Part shown: piece by piece, positions 1-6,417 of the stretch
How positions within the stretch are numbered: the first letter of the stretch is position 1
How the letters are laid out: the number at the start of each line of letters is the position of its first letter
From: an uncultured Oscillospiraceae bacterium
GTDB lineage: Bacteria; Bacillota_A; Clostridia; Oscillospirales; Acutalibacteraceae
Direction: 5' to 3'
Assembly (NCBI GenBank): GCA_900554165.1
Contig: USGR01000002.1
Coordinates: 1-19,559, forward strand
Length of the DNA: 19,559 nt
Program-made: the position numbers and the translations under genes
Notes under the pieces: generated by a model
Databases searched by the model: none
Seen by the model: only the letters and a program-made list of their open reading frames with translations
Told to the model about the DNA's origin: nothing

Positions 1-112
1 GGTAAGATTCGGACACATACATTTTTCAATTAATAATCTATAATGTACTTGTGGTAAGTATATTGATATTGCACACCATTCACAAAACATTTATTTTGGA
101 GGGATATAAGAA

Positions 113-1960
113 ATGAAATTAAGGACAAAACTGCTGTCAGTAACAATGGCAGCGGCGATGTGTGTGCCTCTTGTCGCGCTTACATCCTGTGATAGCGGGA
201 CTACGGTTGCTCCTCGAGATATTCCGTTTGAGATATCTGAAGAGCGTAAGGCGCAGATGGATGCAGAATCTGATACGATTCGCGTCATTTTCCCTGGCCT
301 GGACAGTGCTGCCGACGAGTGGCGTAACAAAGCTGTTGCTAGATTTGAGCAGCAAACCGGCAAAAAAGTAGAGTACATACCTACAACTTTTGATACGGAT
401 GAGGTTACAGAGAAAATATATGCCTCAATCGCAGCGCAGAATCCATATGACGGCGTATGGGCGACAAGCACTGACTATCCGCTTTATTATGCAAGGCAGT
501 ATGCTCAGGCAATCGGCGATTATGTGGATATGGAAATGCTGGAGAGCAATGGCTATGTAAACACTGGTATAATGGATGATTTCTACAAGTATAACGGTGA
601 ATATTATCTGGTTGTTCCATATAACTTCGTAAACCCGATGATGTGCTTCTATAACAAAGACATGATAGAAGAGCTTGGTCTCGAAGACCCGAAAGATATG
701 CTTGAAAAAGGCGAATGGACGGTTGAGAACTTCCATGAGATGGCTTCAAAGGCTACACGCGACGTTGACGGCGACGGTGTATATGACAGCTATGGTATAG
801 CAACAGTGTACGAAAACCTGTGGCAGGATATGAACCATACAAGTATGGTTACGACAGATTCTACCGGTAAATATGTTCTTAACCTTGACAGCCCTGCACT
901 GCTTAGATCTTTCGACTATGTCCGCGATATAAGATACAACAGGAATGGCGTTTGGGATAACGTAGGTGCTGCTAATGGTATGACTGCATTTGCAAAGGGC
1001 ACACACCTCTTCCTGCTTGATGCTTACTGGGCAATTTGGCAGCTTTACCAGAGCACAACCCCGACTCCGACATTTAACTGGGATTGCCTGCCGCTGCCTT
1101 ATGGCGCAGACAACACCGAGCATTATAATTCAATTTCATCCGGCGGTATGGGCTTTATAAATGGCTGTCCGAATCCGTATACAACGGCAACTCTTATAGA
1201 GTATCTTTGCCAGGAAGATGATTATGAGCATGATGAGCTTAAGAAGACATACGCTCAGTATTATACAGAAGAGCGTCAGCAGCTTAAAGCTGAAATGGAA
1301 GAAAAAGCGTTCTACAGCACAAGCAACGATGCGCTTCTTTCTAACCTCGGCAGAGACCTTCTGCAGGCAATCGGCTATGGTAGCGATAACGCCACTGCTA
1401 TTGAAAAGTGGAGAGCAACTTATGAGTCCGACCTTAGCAGAGTAAATGCAACAGTTGAATGGCCTGACGTTACAAGCCATGACCCGTATACATTTGATTT
1501 TGAATCTAATGTAGAGGGATGGGAAGTAGGGCCTTCAATTAAGGAAGCCACTGTAACCCAGGCAACAGGTGATGAGGCGCTTGATGGAAACGGCTCACTG
1601 AAGATAGAGTTCAATCCAGAAGCAAACGGCAGCACTCTGATTCTTGCAACATTGGCTGAACAGTATAGATTATATGGTTATTCAACATATAAGGTTTCTT
1701 TCGACTATAAGATAGTTGGCGAAGTAACTGAAGAAACACAGTACTTCTTGGCTTACTATAACCTTAATACTAAGAAGCAGAAAGATGCTGTATACTTCAA
1801 TCTTGAAGCCAGCCCGAACGGCGAAGTAAAGCATACTGAGATAACGCTTGAGCCAGAGGCCGATAATGAGACAGTATTTACAATGCTGATAGGTAGCAGA
1901 AAAGCTCCTGGCACATTGATAATAGATAATGTCACGATTGAGCAGGTTAGAGCGAATTAA
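113..1960 (+). CDS. Lipoprotein extracellular solute-binding protein with C-terminal carbohydrate-binding-like domain
   Basis: Predicted substrate-binding lipoprotein of an ABC importer, probably for a sugar or oligosaccharide. Residues 1-26 form a lipoprotein signal peptide: basic start, hydrophobic core, lipobox L-T-S-C with Cys26 as the lipidated residue. Residues about 54-450 look like the family 1 extracellular binding fold, including the acidic DVDGDGVYDSYG loop at 217-228 that many clostridial binding proteins carry, probably binding calcium. Residues about 456-612 begin YTFDFESNVEGWE and end TLIIDNVTIEQV, the pattern of a CBM4/9-like jelly-roll module. At 615 residues it is longer than the usual 430-550 for the family, because of that extra domain. 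A GGAGG lies 10 bases before the ATG. No permease gene follows; a terminator sits directly downstream, so the gene is either last in an operon entering from the left or stands alone. Family assignment is fairly secure; the substrate is inference. Confidence 0.85.
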   Translation: MKLRTKLLSVTMAAAMCVPLVALTSCDSGTTVAPRDIPFEISEERKAQMDAESDTIRVIFPGLDSAADEWRNKAVARFEQQTGKKVEYIPTTFDTDEVTEKIYASIAAQNPYDGVWATSTDYPLYYARQYAQAIGDYVDMEMLESNGYVNTGIMDDFYKYNGEYYLVVPYNFVNPMMCFYNKDMIEELGLEDPKDMLEKGEWTVENFHEMASKATRDVDGDGVYDSYGIATVYENLWQDMNHTSMVTTDSTGKYVLNLDSPALLRSFDYVRDIRYNRNGVWDNVGAANGMTAFAKGTHLFLLDAYWAIWQLYQSTTPTPTFNWDCLPLPYGADNTEHYNSISSGGMGFINGCPNPYTTATLIEYLCQEDDYEHDELKKTYAQYYTEERQQLKAEMEEKAFYSTSNDALLSNLGRDLLQAIGYGSDNATAIEKWRATYESDLSRVNATVEWPDVTSHDPYTFDFESNVEGWEVGPSIKEATVTQATGDEALDGNGSLKIEFNPEANGSTLILATLAEQYRLYGYSTYKVSFDYKIVGEVTEETQYFLAYYNLNTKKQKDAVYFNLEASPNGEVKHTEITLEPEADNETVFTMLIGSRKAPGTLIIDNVTIEQVRAN

Positions 1961-1979
1961 GCCTTACAGTTTTTAATCA

Positions 1980-2016
1980 ATATGAGGTGCAGATTATCTG
2001 TACCTCATATTTTTAT
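1980..2016 (+). terminator. Rho-independent terminator of the binding-protein gene
   Basis: Arms ATATGAGGT (1980-1988) and ACCTCATAT (2002-2010) pair, and the stem continues inward (CAGA with TCTG) to a three-base loop. A TTTTTATTCTTT tract follows. It begins 20 bases after the stop codon. Confidence 0.85.
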
Positions 2017-2042
2017 TCTTTAATTAAATCGATATTATATTT

Positions 2043-2056
2043 TATGCTGCAGCATA
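2043..2056. promoter_or_regulatory. 14-bp perfect palindrome upstream of the 86-residue gene
   Basis: TATGCTGCAGCATA reads the same on both strands and lies 45 bases before the ATG at 2101. A TATATT at 2036-2041 directly before it could be a -10 box, which would put the dyad at the transcription start, as for an operator. A TATAAT at 2081-2086 is an alternative -10, but it would leave only about 8 bases of leader and exclude the Shine-Dalgarno. No protein partner can be named. Confidence 0.3.
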
Positions 2057-2100
2057 TCTGCTCTGAACTCCTTAGATTAATATAATGGGGAAAACAAAAA

Positions 2101-2361
2101 ATGAGGATAGATTATAGTAATAAAGGAATTATAGACAGCAAAGAGATACATATACACGACGCGGTGTTTACAGGCTTTAATTATGACTACGAAAACAATA
2201 TTATAGCATTTGAAGTAATAGAATATTATTATAAGAAGCATTTTAAATTCAAGTTCTGCAATGTATTCGGATTTGAAATGTTAAGCTGTGATTTCTGGGG
2301 CCATTTTTTAAGAATATACTCTTGGAACACTACAGATACAAATGATTTAAGCAAAAAATAA
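2101..2361 (+). CDS. Small hypothetical protein (86 aa)
   Basis: Not recognised. The product is a soluble, aromatic-rich protein without signal peptide or membrane segment. It has a mixed basic/acidic character, a Tyr-rich stretch at about residues 40-48 (EVIEYYYKKH), and ends in a polar tail. The alternating beta-type pattern (HDAVFTGFNYDYENNIIAFEV, then FKFKFCNVFGFEMLSCDFWG in part) suggests a small beta-rich domain like those of many orphan or immunity-like Bacillota proteins, but this is only a resemblance. A GGGGA at 2087-2091 lies about 9 bases before the ATG. The gene is a single-gene unit: terminators lie before it (1980) and at its stop codon (2360), and the neighbouring gene is on the other strand. 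No toxin partner is visible nearby. Confidence 0.6.
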   Translation: MRIDYSNKGIIDSKEIHIHDAVFTGFNYDYENNIIAFEVIEYYYKKHFKFKFCNVFGFEMLSCDFWGHFLRIYSWNTTDTNDLSKK

Positions 2362-2390
2362 AAGGCATCCCTATAATGGATGCCTTTTAT
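2353..2390. terminator. Bidirectional terminator
   Basis: Arms AAAAGGCATCC (2360-2370) and GGATGCCTTTT (2378-2388) form an 11-bp stem with a seven-base loop. On the plus strand the stem runs into TTTTATTTAATT and ends the 86-residue gene, whose TAA overlaps its left edge. On the minus strand the A-run at 2353-2358 gives a U-tract, so it can also stop transcription from the right. Confidence 0.85.
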
Positions 2391-2520
2391 TTAATTATAA
2401 ATATTTTTCGGCTTTAATTGACTTTAAACAATCCGGCATTTAGCAGCACCCATGTGCTCTCTAAATGTTTCGCAGTTAAATACCATTTATGCTTTCGCCT
2501 TTAAATTTGCATGTTGCTTA
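2355..2520 (-). ncRNA. Putative small RNA (or very short transcript)
   Basis: No gene occupies 2390-2641. On the minus strand this stretch has an extended -10 promoter element (2527-2535), then a clear stem-loop, then a strong terminator (2388-2353). That delimits a transcript of about 165 bases. The stem-loop has perfect outer arms CATTTAG (2437-2443) and CTAAATG (2461-2467), inner arms AGCAC (2445-2449) and GTGCT (2454-2458), a small internal bulge and a four-base loop. The transcript could also encode a 20-residue peptide beginning MVFNCETFREH, but the ribosome binding site before it is weak. It could instead be the 3' tail of the membrane-protein mRNA read from 3424. No known RNA family was recognised. 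Confidence 0.3.
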
Positions 2521-2526
2521 TAACAC

Positions 2527-2535
2527 ATTATAGCA
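2527..2535 (-). promoter_or_regulatory. Extended -10 element for the putative small RNA
   Basis: On the minus strand the bases read TGCTATAAT, a perfect TGN-TATAAT extended -10. No good -35 lies at the usual 16-18 base spacing; a TTGATA sits 14 bases upstream. Confidence 0.35.
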
Positions 2536-2641
2536 GACTAAACTATTATCAATTTAAAGTTAAGTAAACCAAAAGACATACTATTAAGTATTACAAATTT
2601 TCTAAGATTTCAAAATCGTACTTAAACGTAAAATTATAGAG

Positions 2642-3424
2642 CTATTGGCTAACAGAAGCCGCTGCTTTTTCAGCTATTTTTTCATACAATGCGCAGCTGT
2701 AGCCCGAAAGGCTTAACCCAGACTCTTTATATCCATAAGCAAAGTCTTCAATTGTCATGGTCGGCAGGCCGCTCTTTTCAAGCTTAGTGATCAAAGCCTT
2801 ATACTCGTTTACAAGCGATTCACTATATCCCAAATCAGTCAAATCAAACTCCGACGCTTGATAATTGGACGGCGGGGTAACAGATAGCGGCTTGTCATGT
2901 GGTGCAATTGCAGCGCTTATCGGAATAATTGAAAGCAGCATTATAGATATTATAGTCGGCAAAATTATTTTTATCGATTTTACTTTTTTCTTTTTACCTT
3001 CTTTATTTCCATTAGTCCTGATTATTAAATGTATTATTTTAGAAATAAACGTAAGCACAAAAAATGCCGCCATTACTATGAGGTAAGTCTTTAGAATTGT
3101 TTGAGATGGCTCAGAAGGCGCATAAAACAATAACCATGCATCTATATAAAATACATATAGCAAAAATCCAAGACCAGAAAAGAGCAGAAATATGCTTACG
3201 AATAAAAAAACCTTTGTCGTCTGAGGCCTTAAAGGCCGAAGTATAATAGTCATAAGAAACGATATTGCCATTATGCAGAAAACAATACACATCCCATAGC
3301 CTACCACTTTTACAGCAGCTCCCCATATGCTTGAAAAAAACAGCAGAGAAATCAGGCTGGCGATAAAAACAGGAAGCGTAAGCAGCCCTGTTATAAGAGT
3401 TGCTTTAGAAATCTTAGATTTCAT
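2642..3424 (-). CDS. Membrane protein of unknown function, five predicted helices
   Basis: Not recognised. The 260-residue product has hydrophobic segments at about residues 10-31, 37-62, 72-95, 110-137 and 150-172. A Lys-rich loop (EGKKKKVKSIK) before the last helix probably faces the cytoplasm. The C-terminal 85 residues are a soluble, mostly helical tail ending AEKAAASVSQ, which the topology would place outside the membrane. No catalytic motif, transporter signature or metal ligand set is visible. An AGGAG (3435-3439) lies 10 bases before the ATG. It is transcribed alone: birA, also on the minus strand, ends about 290 bases upstream and an extended -10 lies between. Nothing nearby hints at a role. 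Confidence 0.7.
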   Translation of the reverse strand: MKSKISKATLITGLLTLPVFIASLISLLFFSSIWGAAVKVVGYGMCIVFCIMAISFLMTIILRPLRPQTTKVFLFVSIFLLFSGLGFLLYVFYIDAWLLFYAPSEPSQTILKTYLIVMAAFFVLTFISKIIHLIIRTNGNKEGKKKKVKSIKIILPTIISIMLLSIIPISAAIAPHDKPLSVTPPSNYQASEFDLTDLGYSESLVNEYKALITKLEKSGLPTMTIEDFAYGYKESGLSLSGYSCALYEKIAEKAAASVSQ

Positions 3425-3572
3425 TTAAATTCAGCTCCTTTAAAAACAGATTGTGCCCTGTTCTTAGACGTATATTTATAACAGATTTATCTAACCTGCC
3501 CGCAGAGTATAAAATTATATTCCCATTTTTATCACATTCTATTTTCTCTTAAAATATATGATTTATATCCTT

Positions 3573-3581
3573 ATTATATCA
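3573..3581 (-). promoter_or_regulatory. Extended -10 element upstream of the membrane-protein gene
   Basis: On the minus strand this reads TGATATAAT, a perfect TGN-TATAAT extended -10. It would start transcription near 3566 and give a leader of about 140 bases before the ATG at 3424. No convincing -35 was found, as is common for extended -10 promoters. Confidence 0.4.
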
Positions 3582-3652
3582 TAAATTCATCATATATTAA
3601 TAAATTTCGACAAAATATATGCTTAATATTCCCTTAAGTATTCCGTTTTTGT

Positions 3653-3681
3653 CATGACCCAAATTCATAAGCCTGGTCATG
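3653..3681 (-). terminator. Weak hairpin downstream of birA, possible terminator
   Basis: Arms CATGACC (3653-3659) and GGTCATG (3675-3681) pair perfectly around a 15-base loop, about 30 bases past the birA stop. On the minus strand the hairpin is followed by ACAAAAACGG, not a U-tract, so a terminator role is doubtful; it could also be a protein site. Confidence 0.25.
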
Positions 3682-3712
3682 CCGGCGGTGCATTGTACAA
3701 TTAATCTGTATT

Positions 3713-4489
3713 CTATATATAACCATCTACTCCGCGTACGGATACATCGCCGTATGCTTTTATTTTTCCAGACTGAGTTTTCACAATAAGCGCTCCGTCA
3801 GCGTCTATGTCAACCGCTGTGCCAATTTCCTCCGACGGCATGATTTTTACCTGCCTGCCTATGGTGATGCATCTGTCTTTATACCTTTGCAAAAGCATCG
3901 GTGCATTATTTTTTATAAGCTTTAAATTCTCTTCAAGATTTAATAAAAACTGCTCCGCAATATCGGCATAATTCAATATTTTGCCCGTCTGCGCATATAT
4001 TGAAGATGCATGGTAAAGCTTTGCCTTTTCAAAAAAATCTTGCTCTTGACTGAGATTAAATCCGGCCCCGCACACAGCAATTGCATCTCCGGGCGCCGCC
4101 GATGCACGAGCCTCACACAATATACCACATACCTTTTTTTCATTTATGAGTATATCATTCGGCCACTTTATTTCTGCCCTTGAGTTAGAAAGCTTATAAA
4201 TTGCCTCAGCCGCCGCTGTCGCTGCCGCAAGCGGCAAAAGAGGCGATGATATGCCCCTGAAAAGGACTGATACTGCCGCACAGCCGCGACTGTCCCATAC
4301 ATGGTCTTTGCGGCCCCTGCCGGCTGTTTGATTAAGCGTGACTACCGCAGTGCCGCTTTTACAAATTTTGCTGCTCCTCAGTAAATAGCTGTTTGTAGAG
4401 TCAATTTCATCAATATACAGCAGTCTTTCTATTAACTCTGCGCCTTTTATGCTTTTTGGCGTTATGTCTGTAATTTTAATTTTTTTCAC
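3713..4489 (-). CDS. birA: Biotin-[acetyl-CoA-carboxylase] ligase, monofunctional (BirA/BPL)
   Basis: Activates biotin with ATP and attaches it to the conserved lysine of biotin carrier proteins in the cytosol. At 258 residues it is a group I ligase: catalytic plus C-terminal beta domain, without the N-terminal helix-turn-helix of the E. coli repressor, so it should not bind an operator. Seen in order: DEIDSTNSYL (27-36, biotin-site start), AGRGR (56-60, adenylate loop), KWPND (108-112, with the catalytic lysine K108), GILCEARA (122-129), GAGFN (141-145), and a C-terminal domain from about 205. The loop after GRGR reads KDHVW where most ligases have RGR-x-W; the arginine that contacts biotinyl-AMP (R60) is kept. 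A GAGGTG lies 5-6 bases before the ATG. It is not beside any carboxylase or biotin-synthesis gene and is divergent from the operon at 4792. Confidence 0.9.
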   Translation of the reverse strand: MKKIKITDITPKSIKGAELIERLLYIDEIDSTNSYLLRSSKICKSGTAVVTLNQTAGRGRKDHVWDSRGCAAVSVLFRGISSPLLPLAAATAAAEAIYKLSNSRAEIKWPNDILINEKKVCGILCEARASAAPGDAIAVCGAGFNLSQEQDFFEKAKLYHASSIYAQTGKILNYADIAEQFLLNLEENLKLIKNNAPMLLQRYKDRCITIGRQVKIMPSEEIGTAVDIDADGALIVKTQSGKIKAYGDVSVRGVDGYI

Positions 4490-4791
4490 CTCTGCACTCT
4501 TGATTTTTGTAGCAAATCTTCTCAGTTTAGCATAAATTTATTATAGGGATATTTTTTCGCTGCTGCTAAAATCTTTATTGTGTTTTAAGCGGCTATAAGA
4601 GCTAAACGCATTAGAAGAAGCATAAATATATTATAGCTTAAAATTAATAGGCTCCAAATTTATAGTACATATGTTTGCTGAATAATGTTTTTGCCTGTAT
4701 TTTAGGTACTAACCCAACATAGCTCAGGCATAAATATTATTTAAATAAATAATACCATTATTTTTAAGATTTATCTACAGGTGGTGATATC
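4490..4791. promoter_or_regulatory. Divergent intergenic region with two near-identical direct repeats
   Basis: This 302-base AT-rich gap separates birA (minus) from the three-gene operon (plus). It holds an 18-base direct repeat, AGCATAAAT(T/A)TATTATAG, at 4529-4546 and 4619-4636, matching at 17 of 18 positions; a shorter partial copy (GGCATAAATATTATTT) starts near 4728. Each full copy contains TATAAT on the minus strand, so they may be tandem -10 elements for birA or binding sites. No good -35 was found for either direction. Confidence 0.35.
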
Positions 4792-5040
4792 ATGTCAGAC
4801 AGAATAAGCGAGGCCGAGCTTAACAAAATGATAAGAGAGGCATCTAAAAAGACCGGCACAGATTCAAAAAAGTTAGAGCAGGCGCTTCAGTCAAACTCGC
4901 TTGACTCGGTGCTTAAAAACCTTAAGCCGAGCGATGCAAGCAAACTGCAGCAGGTACTGTCGGATAAGGCGGCTACCGAGCGCATGCTTAAATCCCCGCA
5001 GGCTCAAATGCTGCTTAAAAAATTTTTGGAGAATAAGTAA
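4792..5040 (+). CDS. Small conserved-type hypothetical protein (82 aa), first gene of a three-gene operon
   Basis: Not recognised by name. The product is a charged, all-helical soluble protein: an N-terminal amphipathic part (MSDRISEAELNKMIREAS), a middle with Leu/Ser repeats, and a C-terminal helix SPQAQMLLKKFLENK. Small helical proteins with an SPQA-x-x-LLKKF-like end are common in Clostridia next to similar genes; from memory they are uncharacterised. An ideal AGGTGG lies about 8 bases before the ATG. The stop overlaps the next start (TAATG at 5038-5042), implying translational coupling with the 145-residue protein. No signal peptide or membrane segment is present. Confidence 0.7.
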   Translation: MSDRISEAELNKMIREASKKTGTDSKKLEQALQSNSLDSVLKNLKPSDASKLQQVLSDKAATERMLKSPQAQMLLKKFLENK

Positions 5041-5477
5041 TGGATAATTTAGCTGCACAAATAAGCAATTTGCTTGAAAGTCCCGACGGGATGGACAAAA
5101 TACGCGAAATGGCGTCGATGCTTATGACGCCGGAGCCCCAGCAAGCTCCGCCGCCGGCACCTGACAACTCGTCGCCGGATATCGATATGGATAAGCTGCG
5201 CGATATTGCCTCCACGCTTATGGGACAACAGAGTGCGGCAAATACAAATAATACACCACAAAGTTCGTCTATGCTGTCTCCCGGCGACATGAAAGTTATG
5301 ATGAAGCTTATGCAGGCGCTGCGCTCTGACTCAACTGATGAAAGATCTCGCCTGCTTATGTCCCTGCGGCCCTACCTTTCCGAAAAGCGGCAGGCCAGGG
5401 TTGACAATGCCGTTAAAATATTAAGACTGGTTCAGTTAATTCCGTTGCTTTCTGAAAGCGGGTTCAGCCTCTTCTGA
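5040..5477 (+). CDS. Hypothetical helical protein with an internal repeat (145 aa)
   Basis: Not recognised. Its start codon shares a base with the stop of the preceding gene. Two copies of a short helix motif occur: MDKIREMASMLM (18-29) and MDKLRDIASTLM (50-61), joined by a Pro-rich linker (PEPQQAPPPAP, 31-41). After a Ser/Asn/Gln-rich linker comes a compact basic helical domain (82-138) with SLRPYLSEKRQARVDNAVK, ending in a hydrophobic stretch LRLVQLIPLLSE. The layout suggests a small scaffold or partner-binding protein working with the flanking products, but no enzymatic motif is visible. A GAGGG-led gene follows after 32 bases. Confidence 0.65.
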   Translation: MDNLAAQISNLLESPDGMDKIREMASMLMTPEPQQAPPPAPDNSSPDIDMDKLRDIASTLMGQQSAANTNNTPQSSSMLSPGDMKVMMKLMQALRSDSTDERSRLLMSLRPYLSEKRQARVDNAVKILRLVQLIPLLSESGFSLF

Positions 5478-5509
5478 GTTTACATATTTACTTTTGAGGG
5501 TCGATATTT

Positions 5510-6313
5510 ATGGCAGTTGAATTTAATAAAAGCGAGCTTGACAGAATGCAGTCAGACGCCTTCCGACGCGTACGCGACATGCAGGCAAGGGCACAACAGA
5601 CAAACTCGGGCAGAAGTATGCAAGGCCAGTCTGTACAACGCAATTCGCCGCAATCCGCCGCCGCGCAGAGCCAAAACAGCCGTTACGCGGGCCGGACGCA
5701 GCCTCAGGCGAGTACTGCACAATATGGCGGCCAGCGGTATTCAGAAACGGATAATTCTAACTATACCCAGAGAGGACAGACGTCTCAGAACGGACAGTCC
5801 GGACGTGGCAGTCTGCCGCCGCGGCGCAGTCAGGAAGCACATGAAACACCTTATAATCAAAACGCTCCGCCGTCAGAGTATGGGCGCCGTGAACCGTCTC
5901 CCCAACAATATCGGCAAAACTCGGCCCAAGGCGGACAACAAAATTATGCGCATCAGCAAAGCAATAATTTTTCTGAGCAGTACGGACATGGACAAAGCAG
6001 GGAAGAGCACTATGATGGAAGATATGCCCAGAGTAATGGACAGTATGCCTCCAACCCATTTCGGCAGACACAACAAAACGGACGGCCTATTCCACGTCCG
6101 CATGAAAGCCGACATAGGACTTCTCCGCCCTCTACACAATCATCTGCACCGCCGGCAGAGGAAAAGAGGGCTAACAGCATACTCAATTTTCTCAACTTCA
6201 AGGGCCTGGATCTCGACGGCGACACTTCTCTTATAGCGCTGCTTATTTTGCTGCTCTCCTCCGATAAAAATGATGAACTGCTTATGCTTGCTCTTGTTTA
6301 CATTATGTTATAA
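5510..6313 (+). CDS. Gln/Asn/Ser-rich low-complexity protein with hydrophobic C-terminal tail (267 aa)
   Basis: Not recognised. Residues about 1-28 form a charged helix. Residues about 28-215 are low-complexity, rich in Gln, Ser, Asn, Arg, Tyr, Pro and Gly with few hydrophobic residues, so probably disordered and perhaps prone to self-association. Residues about 222-267 are a different kind of sequence: ILNFLNFKGLDLDGDTSLI followed by ALLILLLSSDKNDELLMLALVYIML, a hydrophobic helical hairpin that could insert in a membrane or pack with a partner. GAGGG (5496-5500) precedes the ATG by 9 bases. It is the last gene of the operon that starts at 4792. A long open frame offset in the same stretch (5517-6236) is a by-product of the low-complexity codons; this frame is favoured by its ribosome binding site and structured tail. 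Confidence 0.65.
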   Translation: MAVEFNKSELDRMQSDAFRRVRDMQARAQQTNSGRSMQGQSVQRNSPQSAAAQSQNSRYAGRTQPQASTAQYGGQRYSETDNSNYTQRGQTSQNGQSGRGSLPPRRSQEAHETPYNQNAPPSEYGRREPSPQQYRQNSAQGGQQNYAHQQSNNFSEQYGHGQSREEHYDGRYAQSNGQYASNPFRQTQQNGRPIPRPHESRHRTSPPSTQSSAPPAEEKRANSILNFLNFKGLDLDGDTSLIALLILLLSSDKNDELLMLALVYIML

Positions 6314-6370
6314 CCCCTTTTGTCATATAATAACTTTAATAATTAATTCATGCATACCAAATACTACATA

Positions 6371-6400
6371 AAAAAATAAGCCGGAATATATCCGGCTTAT
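6371..6400. terminator. Terminator between convergent genes, best for the calcium ATPase
   Basis: Arms ATAAGCCGGA (6376-6385) and TCCGGCTTAT (6391-6400) form a 10-bp stem with a five-base loop. On the minus strand the A-run at 6371-6376 gives TTTTTT right after the stem, so it ends the ATPase gene (stop at 6418). On the plus strand it may also end the three-gene operon, with a poorer T tract (ATGCATTTTTATC). Confidence 0.85.
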
Positions 6401-6417
6401 ATGCATTTTTATCTAAT

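Noticed and set aside
1..112. TATAAT at 39-44 as promoter of the binding-protein gene
   Set aside because: No -35 at an acceptable distance was found, and the gene may be transcribed from beyond the left edge.
5517..6236. A 239-codon open frame overlapping the Gln-rich gene in another frame
   Set aside because: Low-complexity codons keep alternative frames open. The 5510 frame has the better ribosome binding site and a structured hydrophobic tail.
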